This document shows, in pieces, positions 12,108-21,550 of a stretch of 64,000 bases of DNA. The stretch comes from Aquatica leii. Taxonomy: Eukaryota; Arthropoda; Insecta; Coleoptera; Lampyridae. Each line of letters begins with the position of its first letter. Positions within the stretch are counted from its first letter, which is position 1. The notes below the pieces were generated by a model. The model worked only from the letters and a program-made list of their open reading frames with translations. It did no database searches and had not been told where the DNA came from. The DNA is taken from assembly GCA_035610365.1 (NCBI GenBank), contig CM069434.1, forward strand, positions 97,700,806 through 97,764,805, written 5' to 3'. The position numbers and the translations under genes are program-made.

Positions 12108-13487
12108 TTAAATGACAACAAAATCCGCCGTGTGATGACAGGATTTAGACGGCCTCTCGTCCAGGGACGTGGAGTATTCTGACCCAGGTACGGATATCCG
12201 GGATAAGAGAATAGGCATTGCGCCGTTGTCCCACAGCCGCTGCCATTCACCCAAGATCAAGACCTTTAAGGGGCGCTTGGCCGCTGAAAAAATCGTTGTT
12301 TGAAACGTGCTGGTCAAGGAAATTGCACGAGCCAGCGTTGCGAAGAATTTTGGTGCCGTAGATTTCATGCAATAGAAGATGTAGTGGAGGATGTTTAGAA
12401 ATAACATAGAGAAGATTTGAAGATTCCATTTCAGCCGTAAGTATTTGTAGAACAAGTACAAGACGCTCTAGCACTTGTCAAACACGAAAACGCAATGTTT
12501 AACAAAACTCAGCTTGTCGTCGAGGTACTTGAATTCGAAGACCCTACGGACAGGAGTATCGTGGAAGCGCAGTAAAGGATCTCGTTTTAGTGTAGAGCCA
12601 AAACCCATGTATTTAGTCTTGTCTGCATAAATACTTAGTTTATTGCTGCAAGCACAGATAGTCACAATATTTAGGGACGTGTTAGATTTTGCCTCCAGGT
12701 CTCGTCGGGAATTTGCGGACACTGTGACGGTTATGTCGTCCGCATAAGCGAAAATTTCGCAGCCTGCTGGTAAGTCTTTGTCTAGAAGATCATTTACCAC
12801 CAAGTTTCACAAAGTCGTCCCAAACATCGAGCCTTGTGGACAGCCCTTCGTCAGTCGTTTCGTAAAAGAACAGGAAACGTTCTCAGAATAAGTTAGCGAT
12901 CTGTTCGACAAATAGCTACGAATGACGCGCGTGGCGTCTGAAGGTACTCTCTTAACAACGAGAGCTTCGATTATAAAGGACCACCACACGTTGTTGAACG
13001 CTCTAGATATGTCTATGAAAATAGCTAGTCTGTACTTGGAGACGTTTGATTGTACAATTGTCTTTAATCGACGGGCGGCGTCAGTCGTCGTTTTGCTAGA
13101 AACAAAACCATATTGACTAGGATGGAATAAAACGTTAGGCGGAGTGTAGTCGTGTATGTTTTTCAGAAGTGTCCTTTCAAAAAGCTTATCTAATTCTGAT
13201 AACAAAGTTATCGGTCGGTACGAGTTAGGGTTGGCGAGATCCTTTTTTCCGGGCTTGAGAATAGTGATTAGTTTACCAGCTTTCCAGCTAGTAAGAAAAT
13301 AACCAATTTTTATACAGGAGTTGAACAGGTCAACAATCGTTGATGAGAGAGAATCTAGAACAACCGTTTGCAAAATATTAGAATGTATTCCGTCAAGTCC
13401 AGGAGCTTTATTTTTAGGGATTTTGCTAGCCACCGCTGCTAAATCGTCGCTAGTGACCACCCAGTCCTGTCGGGAATTACTTAGCAA
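12108..13487 (-). pseudogene. Non-LTR reverse transcriptase (ORF2), degenerate
   Basis: The first 226 residues (13487-12807) contain KIPKNKAPGLDGIHSNILQ, LTSWKAGKLITILKPGK, SYRPITLLSELDKLFERTLL, QYGFVSSKTTTDAARRL, an AIFIDISRAFNNVWW motif (catalytic Asp) and TKGCPQGS. A frameshift near 12805 precedes the second part (12803-12468) with LVVNDLLDKDLPAGCEIFAYADDITV, the catalytic YADD box. Another break leads to the C-terminal part ending at 12108. The KGCPQGS...LWNLVVNDLL spacing suggests the R1/TRAS side of the I superclade. The residues in the catalytic boxes are present but the frames are broken. Confidence 0.8.
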
Positions 13488-13489
13488 AA

Positions 13490-14690
13490 GAGATCGGTAT
13501 CTTATTTGGGCATGATAGGCATTGTCCGAGGGATCGTCGTCGGGAATAATGTGGAAACTATTACTTTGATTGTGTCTAATTCTGAGATAGTGTATCTGTC
13601 GCCGACTTTAACGTTGGAGCACGGTTGGATCGACATGAACTTCCGGGAGGATAACCTGTAGACTAACCCTCAAGGACTCGTCGCCAAGCTTTTTTCCACG
13701 AAACTTTGCCATGAGCTATATTTCGCTGTCTTCACTACCAGTTCGTACCGGTGGAGCGCGGCCTTATAAGAGGCAAGCCATTGATTTTTTACATCTGTAG
13801 GGGCTTTTTGATGGTGTTTTCGTAAACAGCGCACCGCTCGCTTTAACCTATCTAACTTAGGACTCCATCACGGTACACCAGCTCTAGATCTTAGGCGTAT
13901 GCTATTTAAAGTATTTTGACAAGAATCGAAGATCATCCTGGTTAACTTATTAATGAAGGCGTCTACAGATTTAGGATCGTGGCACAAAGCACCACGTGGA
14001 AGATAAATAGGAATTGAATTTGAGATAGCCTCATTTAGGCGAACGGGGATCAATGCGTTTGTAATCAAGGATTCTTTTAGGGATCAGTCGGTGGTCACCT
14101 TCTATTACGTCTGGAATGACGCGCCAGTTTAATATTTTCCTGGCTAAACAGGGAGATGCTAATGTAACGTCTATGTTAGTTGAACTTAGATGACTAGCGA
14201 AAGTGAAAGGTTGAAATGGTTCGTTGGCAACACAGACGTCGGCGATTTCGAGTTGAAGTCACCTGCTATGATAATAGGAATGCCTCTTAGTTTATCAAGA
14301 ATTTTATCTAAGCGTTGGAGATGAATACGAACATCCTCACTCGGCTGTCAATAAACGCCGACGATTGCCAAGGAGGTGTTTCCAACCATAACCATAGTTA
14401 CTGCATTGCAGTCGTTAGTTAAATGGCTGAGTGTCACCACTCCGACGGGCTTCAAACTATAGCCGAGTAATACCGCATAGAAGAGGATGCGGCAATCCTG
14501 TTGAAGAGTACAGCCGCACTAGCGAGCTTGTACCCTGAACCTGAACTGAACACTTAAGGCTCTTGAGTAAGTAGGACGTCGATGTCGTTGTCGGAGGAGA
14601 AACTCATCGCTTCGAAAGTCGCAACACGTGTATTGCGAAGATTCACTTGCGCAAACCTTAAAGTTAGAGTGTCCTCAAAGTCCATAAGCG
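13490..14690 (-). pseudogene. ORF2 endonuclease region of the non-LTR element, heavily decayed
   Basis: Between ORF1 and the reverse transcriptase the minus strand shows scattered short matches to an apurinic-type endonuclease, for example SHLSSTNIDVTLASPCLARKI and WRVIPDVIEGDHRLI (the domain end with the S-D-H motif), near 14240-14080. Stops occur in every frame. The assignment rests on position and these short blocks. Confidence 0.5.
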
Positions 14691-14699
14691 GTGTTTGAG

Positions 14700-15872
14700 A
14701 TCTTGGCGTCGAGTCTTTTTAGGTACGCTGGGCAGGTGCTAAAGGTCGCCTTATGCTTGACGACGTCTCTTTTATGGCCAAAGCGAACGCAGTTAACGCA
14801 CGTCGGGTCTCTATCCGAGTTGGGGCATGCTTTTGTTTCGCGCTTTTCAGCACAATGGTCGCACTGTAAGTCGCTTTTACAGTCGTTGGAGTGATGGCCG
14901 TACTTTTGGCAGTTAAAGCAACGTGTGACCCGGATGTGATCATTGACCCGGCATGCATTCTAGGCGACATATACCCGACGCGATGCCAAAAGGTATCGTC
15001 GAACTTCCGGATGTACCTCAAGAATCCAATTACAGTTTGCTCCTTGCCTAGGACCGAAGCGAAAAAGAACTTTTAAGTGCTCATTTGCGAGATGAAGCAC
15101 CTGGTCTGAGGCATCGTGGAAGTTCTGAGAAACAATAACCTTTTTCACCTGCTCAGCGGACAGGTTTCTAGGAACGTCTAGGACGGAATTTCGAAGAATT
15201 TGCCTTGGGGCTTAATTACAAGGCCGGCTTGTTCTAGGATGGCCACAGGTATTTTCGTCATATCTGATTTGTCAGATTCCAGTCTGATAGCGCTTTTTCC
15301 CGTTTCAGTAACTCAGTCCAGTCTTAGGCCATATTTTTGAGGATCCAAGACTTTCATAAGGGTCGTCCGCAGTTTTCAATGGAGAAACGGGCTTCGGAAG
15401 AATTACTACTGTCCACCTGGGAACAGGCGCGACGGATTTGCCGGAAGGTACTTTGATCTTTTCTACAAGTTTGGTGCGGGCCGCTTGGGCATAGAAGAAC
15501 GAGGCAGGATGTGCAGCTTCGGTTGTGGAAAACTTGGCTGTTACAGACTGCAAAGCTGTTTGGACATCAGCCAGAGCGGAAACAATGTCAGCAGTTTGCT
15601 GCGAGACGCGACGGTTGATCAAGGATTTTCGGAAAGTCGCTTGAAGCCTGCTAACTATGTCTGATTGACGGGAAGTGGTAATCTTGGAGGCAGAGATTAC
15701 TTTAGTCAGACGAATGATATCTGCATCAAAACATGTTTCGATGCTGTCGGGCGAGGACTCAGGAAGGATGACATCAACGTCGTCGTCTTCACGGCGACGC
15801 TTAGAGGAAGCAGTTTTAGCCTTTATGACGGAAGAGGCTGAGGCAGTAGGGGAAGTTAAGCGCGTCGGCTAA
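14700..15872 (-). pseudogene. Non-LTR ORF1 (gag-like) with CCHC zinc knuckles
   Basis: The N-terminal half (about 15870-15305) is readable for long stretches: KAKTASSKRRREDDD, then a coiled, Ser/Thr-rich region with TSRQSDIVSRLQATFRKSL and NRRVSQQTADIVSAL, and PVPRWTVVILPKP. A frameshift region follows. Around 14935-14720 one frame has CFNCQKYGHHSNDC (C-x2-C-x4-H-x4-C), then CDHC and CVNCVRFGH, the tandem zinc knuckles of R1/I-type ORF1 proteins, which bind the element RNA. Several frames must be combined, so it is dead. Confidence 0.7.
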
Positions 15873-16144
15873 ATAAATAACTGATACCTGATTACCCTTT
15901 TAGCCGTTCATCGGATCTTATTGCCAGAAAACGGTTGGGCTTATGGCCTGTGTGTCGTTGCTCACCTTTAACCTCGTGAAGGTAAGGGTCTAAAGCACCG
16001 TGGAAAGGAACAAGTTTATCACAAAATGACAACAGTATAATTACAAAATTACAAAATTACTGTCAGCCTTAATTATCCGACTTCGCTTAATTTGCTCACA
16101 ATTGAATAATCAAATTCCTTTCGCTTTAGCTAAAGGTGAAAGAT

Positions 16145-17190
16145 TTATTTGCTAACTAAAGAGAAACCAGAGCAGCTGTAGCTGCACTGTGAGGAACAAT
16201 CGTCATCCGCCATCGACACGACGTTAACAACAGTCTCCACCATTGCCTTGCCGTAGGGGTTCCTACTCAACGCATCCACGTGTTGCACGCGCCCGCCGGC
16301 GGCTCTGTATTCTACCTCAAAGTCAAACTCCTGAATAGTTAACCACCACTTAGCAATACGGGGCACCAAATCCCGTTTCAGGAAGGTTGCTTTTATTGCC
16401 ACGCAATATGTAACAACGTTAAATCCCACGCCTAACAAGTAAACTCGAAAGAGTCTTATGAACTCTACAACCTAGTTCATAACTATGGTACACCTGTTCG
16501 GTCGCCGTAGTTATTCTACTGAAGTACTCGGCAGGTTGCAATAATAACCCCTTTCCATCGCCTTTCTGCATCAAGATACCACCCAGGCCCCATTTACTTG
16601 CATCGGTATGTAATTTTGTTTCCGCTTTACTGTCATATAAGGACAGTACCGGTTTCTTGGAGAGACAACCTTTCAACATTTCAAACGCTTTTTGCTGCTC
16701 ATCGCCCCAGGTCCACTCAACGCCTTTCTTAGTAAAATCCGTAAGAGGTTTACCCAGCACTGAAAAATCCATAACAAACTTCTTAAAATAAGAAGCAAGA
16801 CCAACAAACTGCTTAAGTCCGTGAACATTAGTAGGAACAGGAAACTTCGCTACCGCTTGCACATTCAGCCGACTAGGACGAATGCCCTTTGCGCATATCT
16901 CGTATCCCAGGTATTTTAATCGGTCCATAAGGAAAGTACATTTATCTAGTTTCAACTTTACACCCGCCCTAAAAATAAGTTCTCCAACTGTTGCTGTTCA
17001 TCGCCAAAAGGGATTGAAAGATCATCCATATACGCCAACACCTGATCACACCTAAGATTACCTAACATTTTATTTATAATGAGCTGAAAAACAGCTGGTG
17101 AGTTTGCGAGACCAAAAGGAACTCGAACGCCTGCTTTCAAAAGAGATTGAACCTTTTCACGGACTACTTGACGCTCCCACAATGACAACC
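16145..17190 (-). pseudogene. Ty3/gypsy reverse transcriptase-RNase H with internal deletion
   Basis: The ORF from 17188 begins with WERQVVREKVQSLLKAG and passes directly into VPFGLANSPAVF and the catalytic box VLAYMDDLSIP. The conserved segment that normally separates these blocks, including the first catalytic Asp of the palm, is missing in frame, so roughly 90-100 residues are deleted. After a frame change (about 16956) come LDKCTFLMDRLKYLGYE, the connection region with FVGLASYFKKF, and the RNase H start LHTDASKWGLGGILMQ. A further break near 16430 leads to the RNase H end with KWWLTIQEFDFEVEYRAAGG and VDALSRNP. Confidence 0.85.
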
Positions 17191-17207
17191 TATAAGGCCG
17201 GTGAAGC

Positions 17208-18010
17208 TTAAATCATCGTCGCCTTGCGAAAAACACTGCGCTCTATTTTGAAACAATGTAAACAACTGCCTGTGCATTCATCGGATACGTATGTCAAATC
17301 AAGCATGCATTGCTTACGATTACTTTTATATATATTCACCTTTACTTGCTCCTCATCCGCCGGTTGACACACATCAGATCGGGATGATGTGTCGTCCATG
17401 TTGGTGATAGACACCTCTTGTACTGTCCCACACGCCAGGACATACGCCGGCATTAAGTATGTCACTAACGTCATCCTGGGTCGTCAGCACCGTCTTGCCA
17501 CCTCGCACCACTAGTGTGACGTTAGAACTCTGAATCGCCGGCTGACCTAACAACAACTCAATTCGGCCTATATCAAAGTCAGTCGCCAACGCCGTGCTTC
17601 TGGCAGTTGTAGCACCTTACCGTTTCTTGCAATGGTAGACGTCGTTTGACGCCTGCCACACAAATTCTAGATGCCACAGATCGAGTCATTGCCGTTGCAA
17701 GCAAAGCCATCTCGTTCACCTGGTAGCTATCCACTCTTGCCAGGAAGTTGTGATAAAGAACCTCCGACATGCCAGCCGTGTGCACTTGCCCGCAACTCCA
17801 TCGGAAGACAATCGATGATGCAAGAGACGGCATTTCCGCCTAAAACCCCACCCTTGCACACAATGCCAATTTGGCATAATAATACGCCACGATGGTCTCC
17901 GAGTCAGTCTTGCGTCTTGACATCATTTCTCTGAGCATGAGAGCAAAGAGTTAAGACGTTGGTGCCAAGTTTTGGCAGTTCCCGCCAGTTTCGCTTGCAA
18001 TATAGTACTA
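17208..18010 (-). pseudogene. Ty3/gypsy gag 3' part and protease
   Basis: From 18010 downward, gag resumes after the nested element with YYIASETGG-like and LTRRP-like blocks and reaches a zinc knuckle start VRCYNCQKHG near 17600. The protease follows (about 17589-17374) with FDIGRIELLLGQPAIQSSNV and VVRGGK, which resembles the flap side of retroviral-type proteases. The canonical D-S/T-G triplet is not seen in an open frame. Stops and frame changes are frequent. Confidence 0.65.
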
Positions 18011-18787
18011 CCCAGTAAACACAAAATTGATAATGCTTACTAATAGTTTCAAAACAAAAAAATTATGTTTCACTTTTGTTTCAAACATGAAAGAAACCTA
18101 AGTGCAATAAAATAGCTATAAGTCCATCGCTGTTTCACTTATTTGAATCAGTACAGTTTCGGTATTTTAAATTCAAATCTGTTGCAAAATAAATGTTGCA
18201 TTCGATTTACGTTTTAAAATCTTCGTTCTTGAACTGATACTAAATGATCGATAAATATATGATTTTCTTATTTCAATAATGAACTAAAACAATTATTTTA
18301 ATAATACATACATTAGTTTTGGTTTTAAAATGAAACAATTAAATCGATATTTTGAATGCACGTTTCAAATTTTATTATACAATAAATATTTTTAAATACA
18401 ATATCACATTGAGTTTCAGTAGGTTTAGGTTTTCCAAATAACCAGATTATTTATCAATAATTTTTTATATATTGCAACTTTCTTTGAAGTTTTCACGGAA
18501 GCTTCAAAAACGGCATCAGTTACTGTTGGGTGGCAACTTTTAACGGCATCTATAACATAGAAATAAATATTTAATTTATATATGTACATAATCAATGAGT
18601 TTCACAAATTAATTAAATTTTTTTAACTAAAAAAACAAACTTAATATAAACATCACTTTAGCAATCAGAAGAAAATTATAACAACACTGTGAATACCTTT
18701 AGCTGTACATAATCGTTATTGAAAACTTAAAGAATTGAATTGTAATTAATGACACTGGAACCTTAATTAATCCTGAACTATCATCAG

Positions 18788-19933
18788 TAAAGAGCGGACA
18801 GTCAGGCAAATGCTTGGAGCCTGTCTATTTTGCCTTTTTGTGTAACTTTTTGTCTTTTTTGCCTTTCTAAAGAGTAACATTTTATATTGCCTTTTTACAT
18901 ATAAATTTTGAAAAGTTTGTGTAAACAGTGTTTTAATAGATACATGACAATAACGCATTACAGAATTTTACTTAAATTACGTACAATAATATAATTAACT
19001 TTTTTTGCTCAAATGTTTTGTTAAACAATGGTTTCCAGAAAACATTAAATACAAAAACCGCTTATAGAGAAAAACTATTGTAAGAATTTATACAAAAATT
19101 ATGTACAATGACAGGCTAAACAGAACACTATTTACTGAACCGGAAGGATTTCGGAATGAATCATATTTTATAGGTCTATTCAGTACCTAAGTAAAGCAAA
19201 CAAATATAGATAATTTTAATTCTGTCCGGTGGGATTCCTTTAATGACATAAACATATGACTAAAATATTCTTTGTTTGTTATAAATACTTGGGATATTGT
19301 CACACTGTGATAGTCTATTGCTGTTGTGCTGTGAGTAAGTTTTAAAAAATGCCACCTAATAAACAATCAAAATTTGAAAATTATTGCAAGTGGAGTTAAT
19401 TGGACAATAATTTAACAGCCGACGGGGAAAACCTTTTTTGTCAAGTTGGTTCAAAATCAGTAAGTTTGTATCATCTTAATTTAAATGCTTTTAATTACTA
19501 GTATATGTATTATTTTAGGTCGGTGCTACTAAAAAGTACCATGTAAAACAACACTTGGGTAGTGGTTTACATTTAAAAAAATAATAAAAAAACTATGAAA
19601 CAATCATTGTTAAAAAACGTTATAGAAGATCAACAGAAAATATCTTTAACAATAACAGAAACATCGGCATTAAAATTTGCTCCACTAACATCTTGTGATG
19701 TCAAAAGAACTTTTTCCTTCTATAAAAATATTTTAAATGATAAAAGGCAACAGCTTCTTGCTCAAAATATTAAAAAATATTTGTGCTTAAGAAAATAATA
19801 GCACTTAATAAACATTGTAAAACAAGAAAATAATAGATATTTGTGCCTTTTTTTATTGCGTTTTTGGCAGGTTTAATATGCCTTTTATGCCACTTTTTTT
19901 GGTATTTTTTCTTGCCTTACTATCCGCTCTTTA
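18788..19933 (+). mobile_element. hAT-type transposon nested in the TIR element
   Basis: The ends are TAAAGAGCGGACAGTCAGGC on the left and, reverse-complemented, TAAAGAGCGGATAGTAAGGC on the right: a TIR of about 20 bp with two mismatches. The flanks are ATCATCAG (18780-18787) and ATCTTCAG (19934-19941), an 8-bp duplication with one substitution, the size expected of hAT. The second copy of the host element has a single ATCATCAG at the corresponding site (near 52970), which is the empty site. The interior carries a small gene with a zinc finger start and a hAT-type C-terminus, too short for a full transposase. Confidence 0.88.
19349..19798 (+). pseudogene. CGBP1-like / short hAT protein, broken
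   Basis: An ATG at 19349 opens MPPNKQSKFENYCKW and after an in-frame stop continues LTADGENLFCQVGSKSVGAT and KYHVKQHLGSGLHLKK, a BED-type zinc finger (the C-x2-C appears degraded to C-x2-G; the H..H pair is present). An intron with GTAAGT and TTTTAG ends may split the finger (about 19459-19518). From 19595 the ORF has SALKFAPLTSCDVKRTFSFYKN and LNDKRQQLLAQNIKKYL, the C-terminal hAT dimerisation-like block found in CGG-repeat-binding protein 1 and relatives. The catalytic DDE core is absent, as in CGBP1-type short derivatives. Confidence 0.65.
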
Positions 19934-20495
19934 ATCTTCAGATTCGCGCAATAATCTACCTTAACGCAACCATGTGTGTTAATTTGCATTCTTTTTTATA
20001 CAAATTGAAACATAATACATAAAGAACAGAAATGACGATAATATTGACTACATTTATGGATGAAAATAAAGTGTTTCGACTTACCGTTTATTGTTCCATT
20101 TCGTATCAAACTACAACCGAATAAATGAAAAAAATATCAATTTGCAGCGCAAGCGTTGAGGACACTAATCAAAAGGTTAACAACGACTAATGCTTACTAA
20201 TCAAAAAGTTTCGTTTTTGCTAAAACAATTCCACTGTTTTGAAAATAATTTAATCTTATTTAATAGATCTTAAAACAATTCTAGTTATTAAAAAAATATT
20301 CGGTTTTAACAAATTCAGTTTTTAAACGATGGCTGATTATTGGAAAGAAATTGCAAGTACTGAAACGCTTTAAAAATGATTGCGAAAAATTGGAACTCTT
20401 TTAATTTATTCACTGTCAGTTATATGTAAATGAAATAAAAATGAAACTAAGACGAAACAACGTAATGAAACAATTGTTTTAATTTTGTGACTGTA

Positions 20496-20713
20496 CGCTG
20501 AAATTCGGACCAATCGTGTATGTCACCCAATTGATCAATCTTACGTAACCACCGTTCCACATTACAGTCCGGATTCTCCGGATCAAAAAACTCCACCACA
20601 TCCGCCGATAGAAATAACCCTCGCCGGTTGCTGCACGGTCCAGGTCCAGGCGCTGCACTAATCGCCATCAATGCCGCCTGTTGCTTTGCAGCCGTTATGA
20701 GTTGCTCATCCAC
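20496..20713 (-). pseudogene. Ty3/gypsy gag N-terminal fragment
   Basis: The ORF from 20713 encodes MDEQLITAAKQQAALMAISA and then FDPENPDCNVERWLRKIDQL with IHDWSEFQR, a typical gypsy gag start. It runs into the nested TIR element at 20495, where the protein becomes non-homologous. The rest of gag continues at 18010 on the far side of the insertion. Confidence 0.8.
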
Positions 20714-21537
20714 TTGTCATGATGGCTTCCACCATCTTCTGCACCGGAGGCATCATCTGAGATGCCCGCCGTGGCGAGCCTTTGCCGTGACGTTTTTCAG
20801 CACCTCGTTACTATCCTCGTGAATGATGAGTTCTTCCTCTACATATTGCTCCGCTGGTTTCCTATTGCTCTGCGTATCTACTTTTTATATATGTTTCGAG
20901 TGCACGCCACCGTGTTCTTGCTCCATTGACCGTAACTGTGTTGCGTAGTACGCTCTTCCACGTGTTGCTGAGATGATACCCATTTTCTTTGTTGACGGTT
21001 TTTTTCTTTTTTATCTCTATGGTTTTCCTGATTAGTCTTTTTCTATATCCGTTTCAATGGTTCCGTTTCTAATTGTTACTCTGTCCGTTTTTTTGTAGCT
21101 CTCTTTATGTTTAAATTTAGCTCTGGATAGTCGTACTAAATGTTTAAATATGTTAATTTTATATGTTAAGAAATATGTAAAAAAAAATTTTTGCTCGTGG
21201 AAAGTATATAAGTATTTTAATGGACATATACATCATTAGAGAAATTTCAATTAAATTTACTAAATTATTAATGCCTGAAGATTTTTAGATGTTTATTGGT
21301 CATGACTTTCCTAAACGTTTACCAACTTTATTAGCATATTGTGGCAAAAACTTTGTGGGATTTTATTAATACTTTTGATCCCCGGTGTAAAAAGCTTCTG
21401 AATTCAAGTCGATCATACGGCTATGTAAAAGTTTTTGCTGTTTTTCTGTTAAACCTGTTAAGCTTTATAGTTTAGTTATTATTTTTTTTATCAACTTATG
21501 TGTCCTCGCTACGCTGGCCAGCACTTGATTGATTTAA
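20714..21537. other. No gene recognised
   Basis: Left-over gypsy upstream sequence and flank. No LTR or primer-binding site could be recognised. It ends in TTAA (21534-21537), the target duplication of the next element. Confidence 0.45.
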
Positions 21538-21550
21538 GGGTCTTCGGTAC
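21534..21550 (+). repeat. Left TSD (TTAA) and TIR of the Kolobok-like element
   Basis: TTAA followed by GGGTCTTCGGTAC. Its partner is GTATCGAAGACCC then TTAA at 25087-25103. Confidence 0.8.

Larger units (their letters stand above)
11665..16140 (-). mobile_element. R1-like non-LTR retrotransposon inserted in the gypsy element
   Basis: Two-ORF organisation on the minus strand: ORF1 (about 15870-14700) with CCHC zinc knuckles, then ORF2 with an endonuclease-like region (about 14690-13490), reverse transcriptase (13487-12468) and a C-terminal segment (to 12108). The element separates gypsy RNase H (16145) from gypsy integrase (11665). Its 3' end on the minus strand appears to be a TCC repeat (AGGAGGAGGAGGAGGA at 11665-11680 on the plus strand), immediately next to resumed gypsy coding sequence. 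The 5' end near 16140 is approximate and no target duplication was recognised. Confidence 0.75.
18011..20495. mobile_element. TIR transposon family copy 1 (CCCAGTAAACAC), interrupted by a hAT element
   Basis: The left end CCCAGTAAACACAAAATTGA at 18011 is the same as the left end of the copy at 52288-53573, and the two run parallel to their right ends (GTTTTAATTTTGTGACTGTA). Copy 1 lacks the last 78 bp or so, including the right TIR, and ends at 20495 directly against gypsy gag. It has no coding capacity of its own. It carries a 1,146-bp hAT insertion (18788-19933). Non-coding DNA of this element is rich in TTTCAAAACA-like and GAAACAATT-like blocks, which recur in opposite orientation near both ends. 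Confidence 0.85.
10426..20713 (-). mobile_element. Ty3/gypsy retrotransposon, degenerate, interrupted by nested elements
   Basis: Read on the minus strand the order is gag (20713-20496), remaining gag with zinc knuckle (about 18010-17600), protease (about 17590-17370), reverse transcriptase (17188-16420), RNase H (to 16145) and integrase (11665-10426). This is the Ty3/gypsy order. The element is split twice: an R1-like non-LTR element lies between RNase H and integrase, and a 2.5-kb TIR element lies within gag. Multiple stops and frameshifts and a deletion in the reverse transcriptase make it inactive. No LTR pair could be identified at either side. Confidence 0.85.

Noticed and set aside
14691-15076. 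Plus-strand ORFs across the non-LTR ORF1
   Set aside because: The minus strand shows the CCHC zinc knuckles, so these are shadows.
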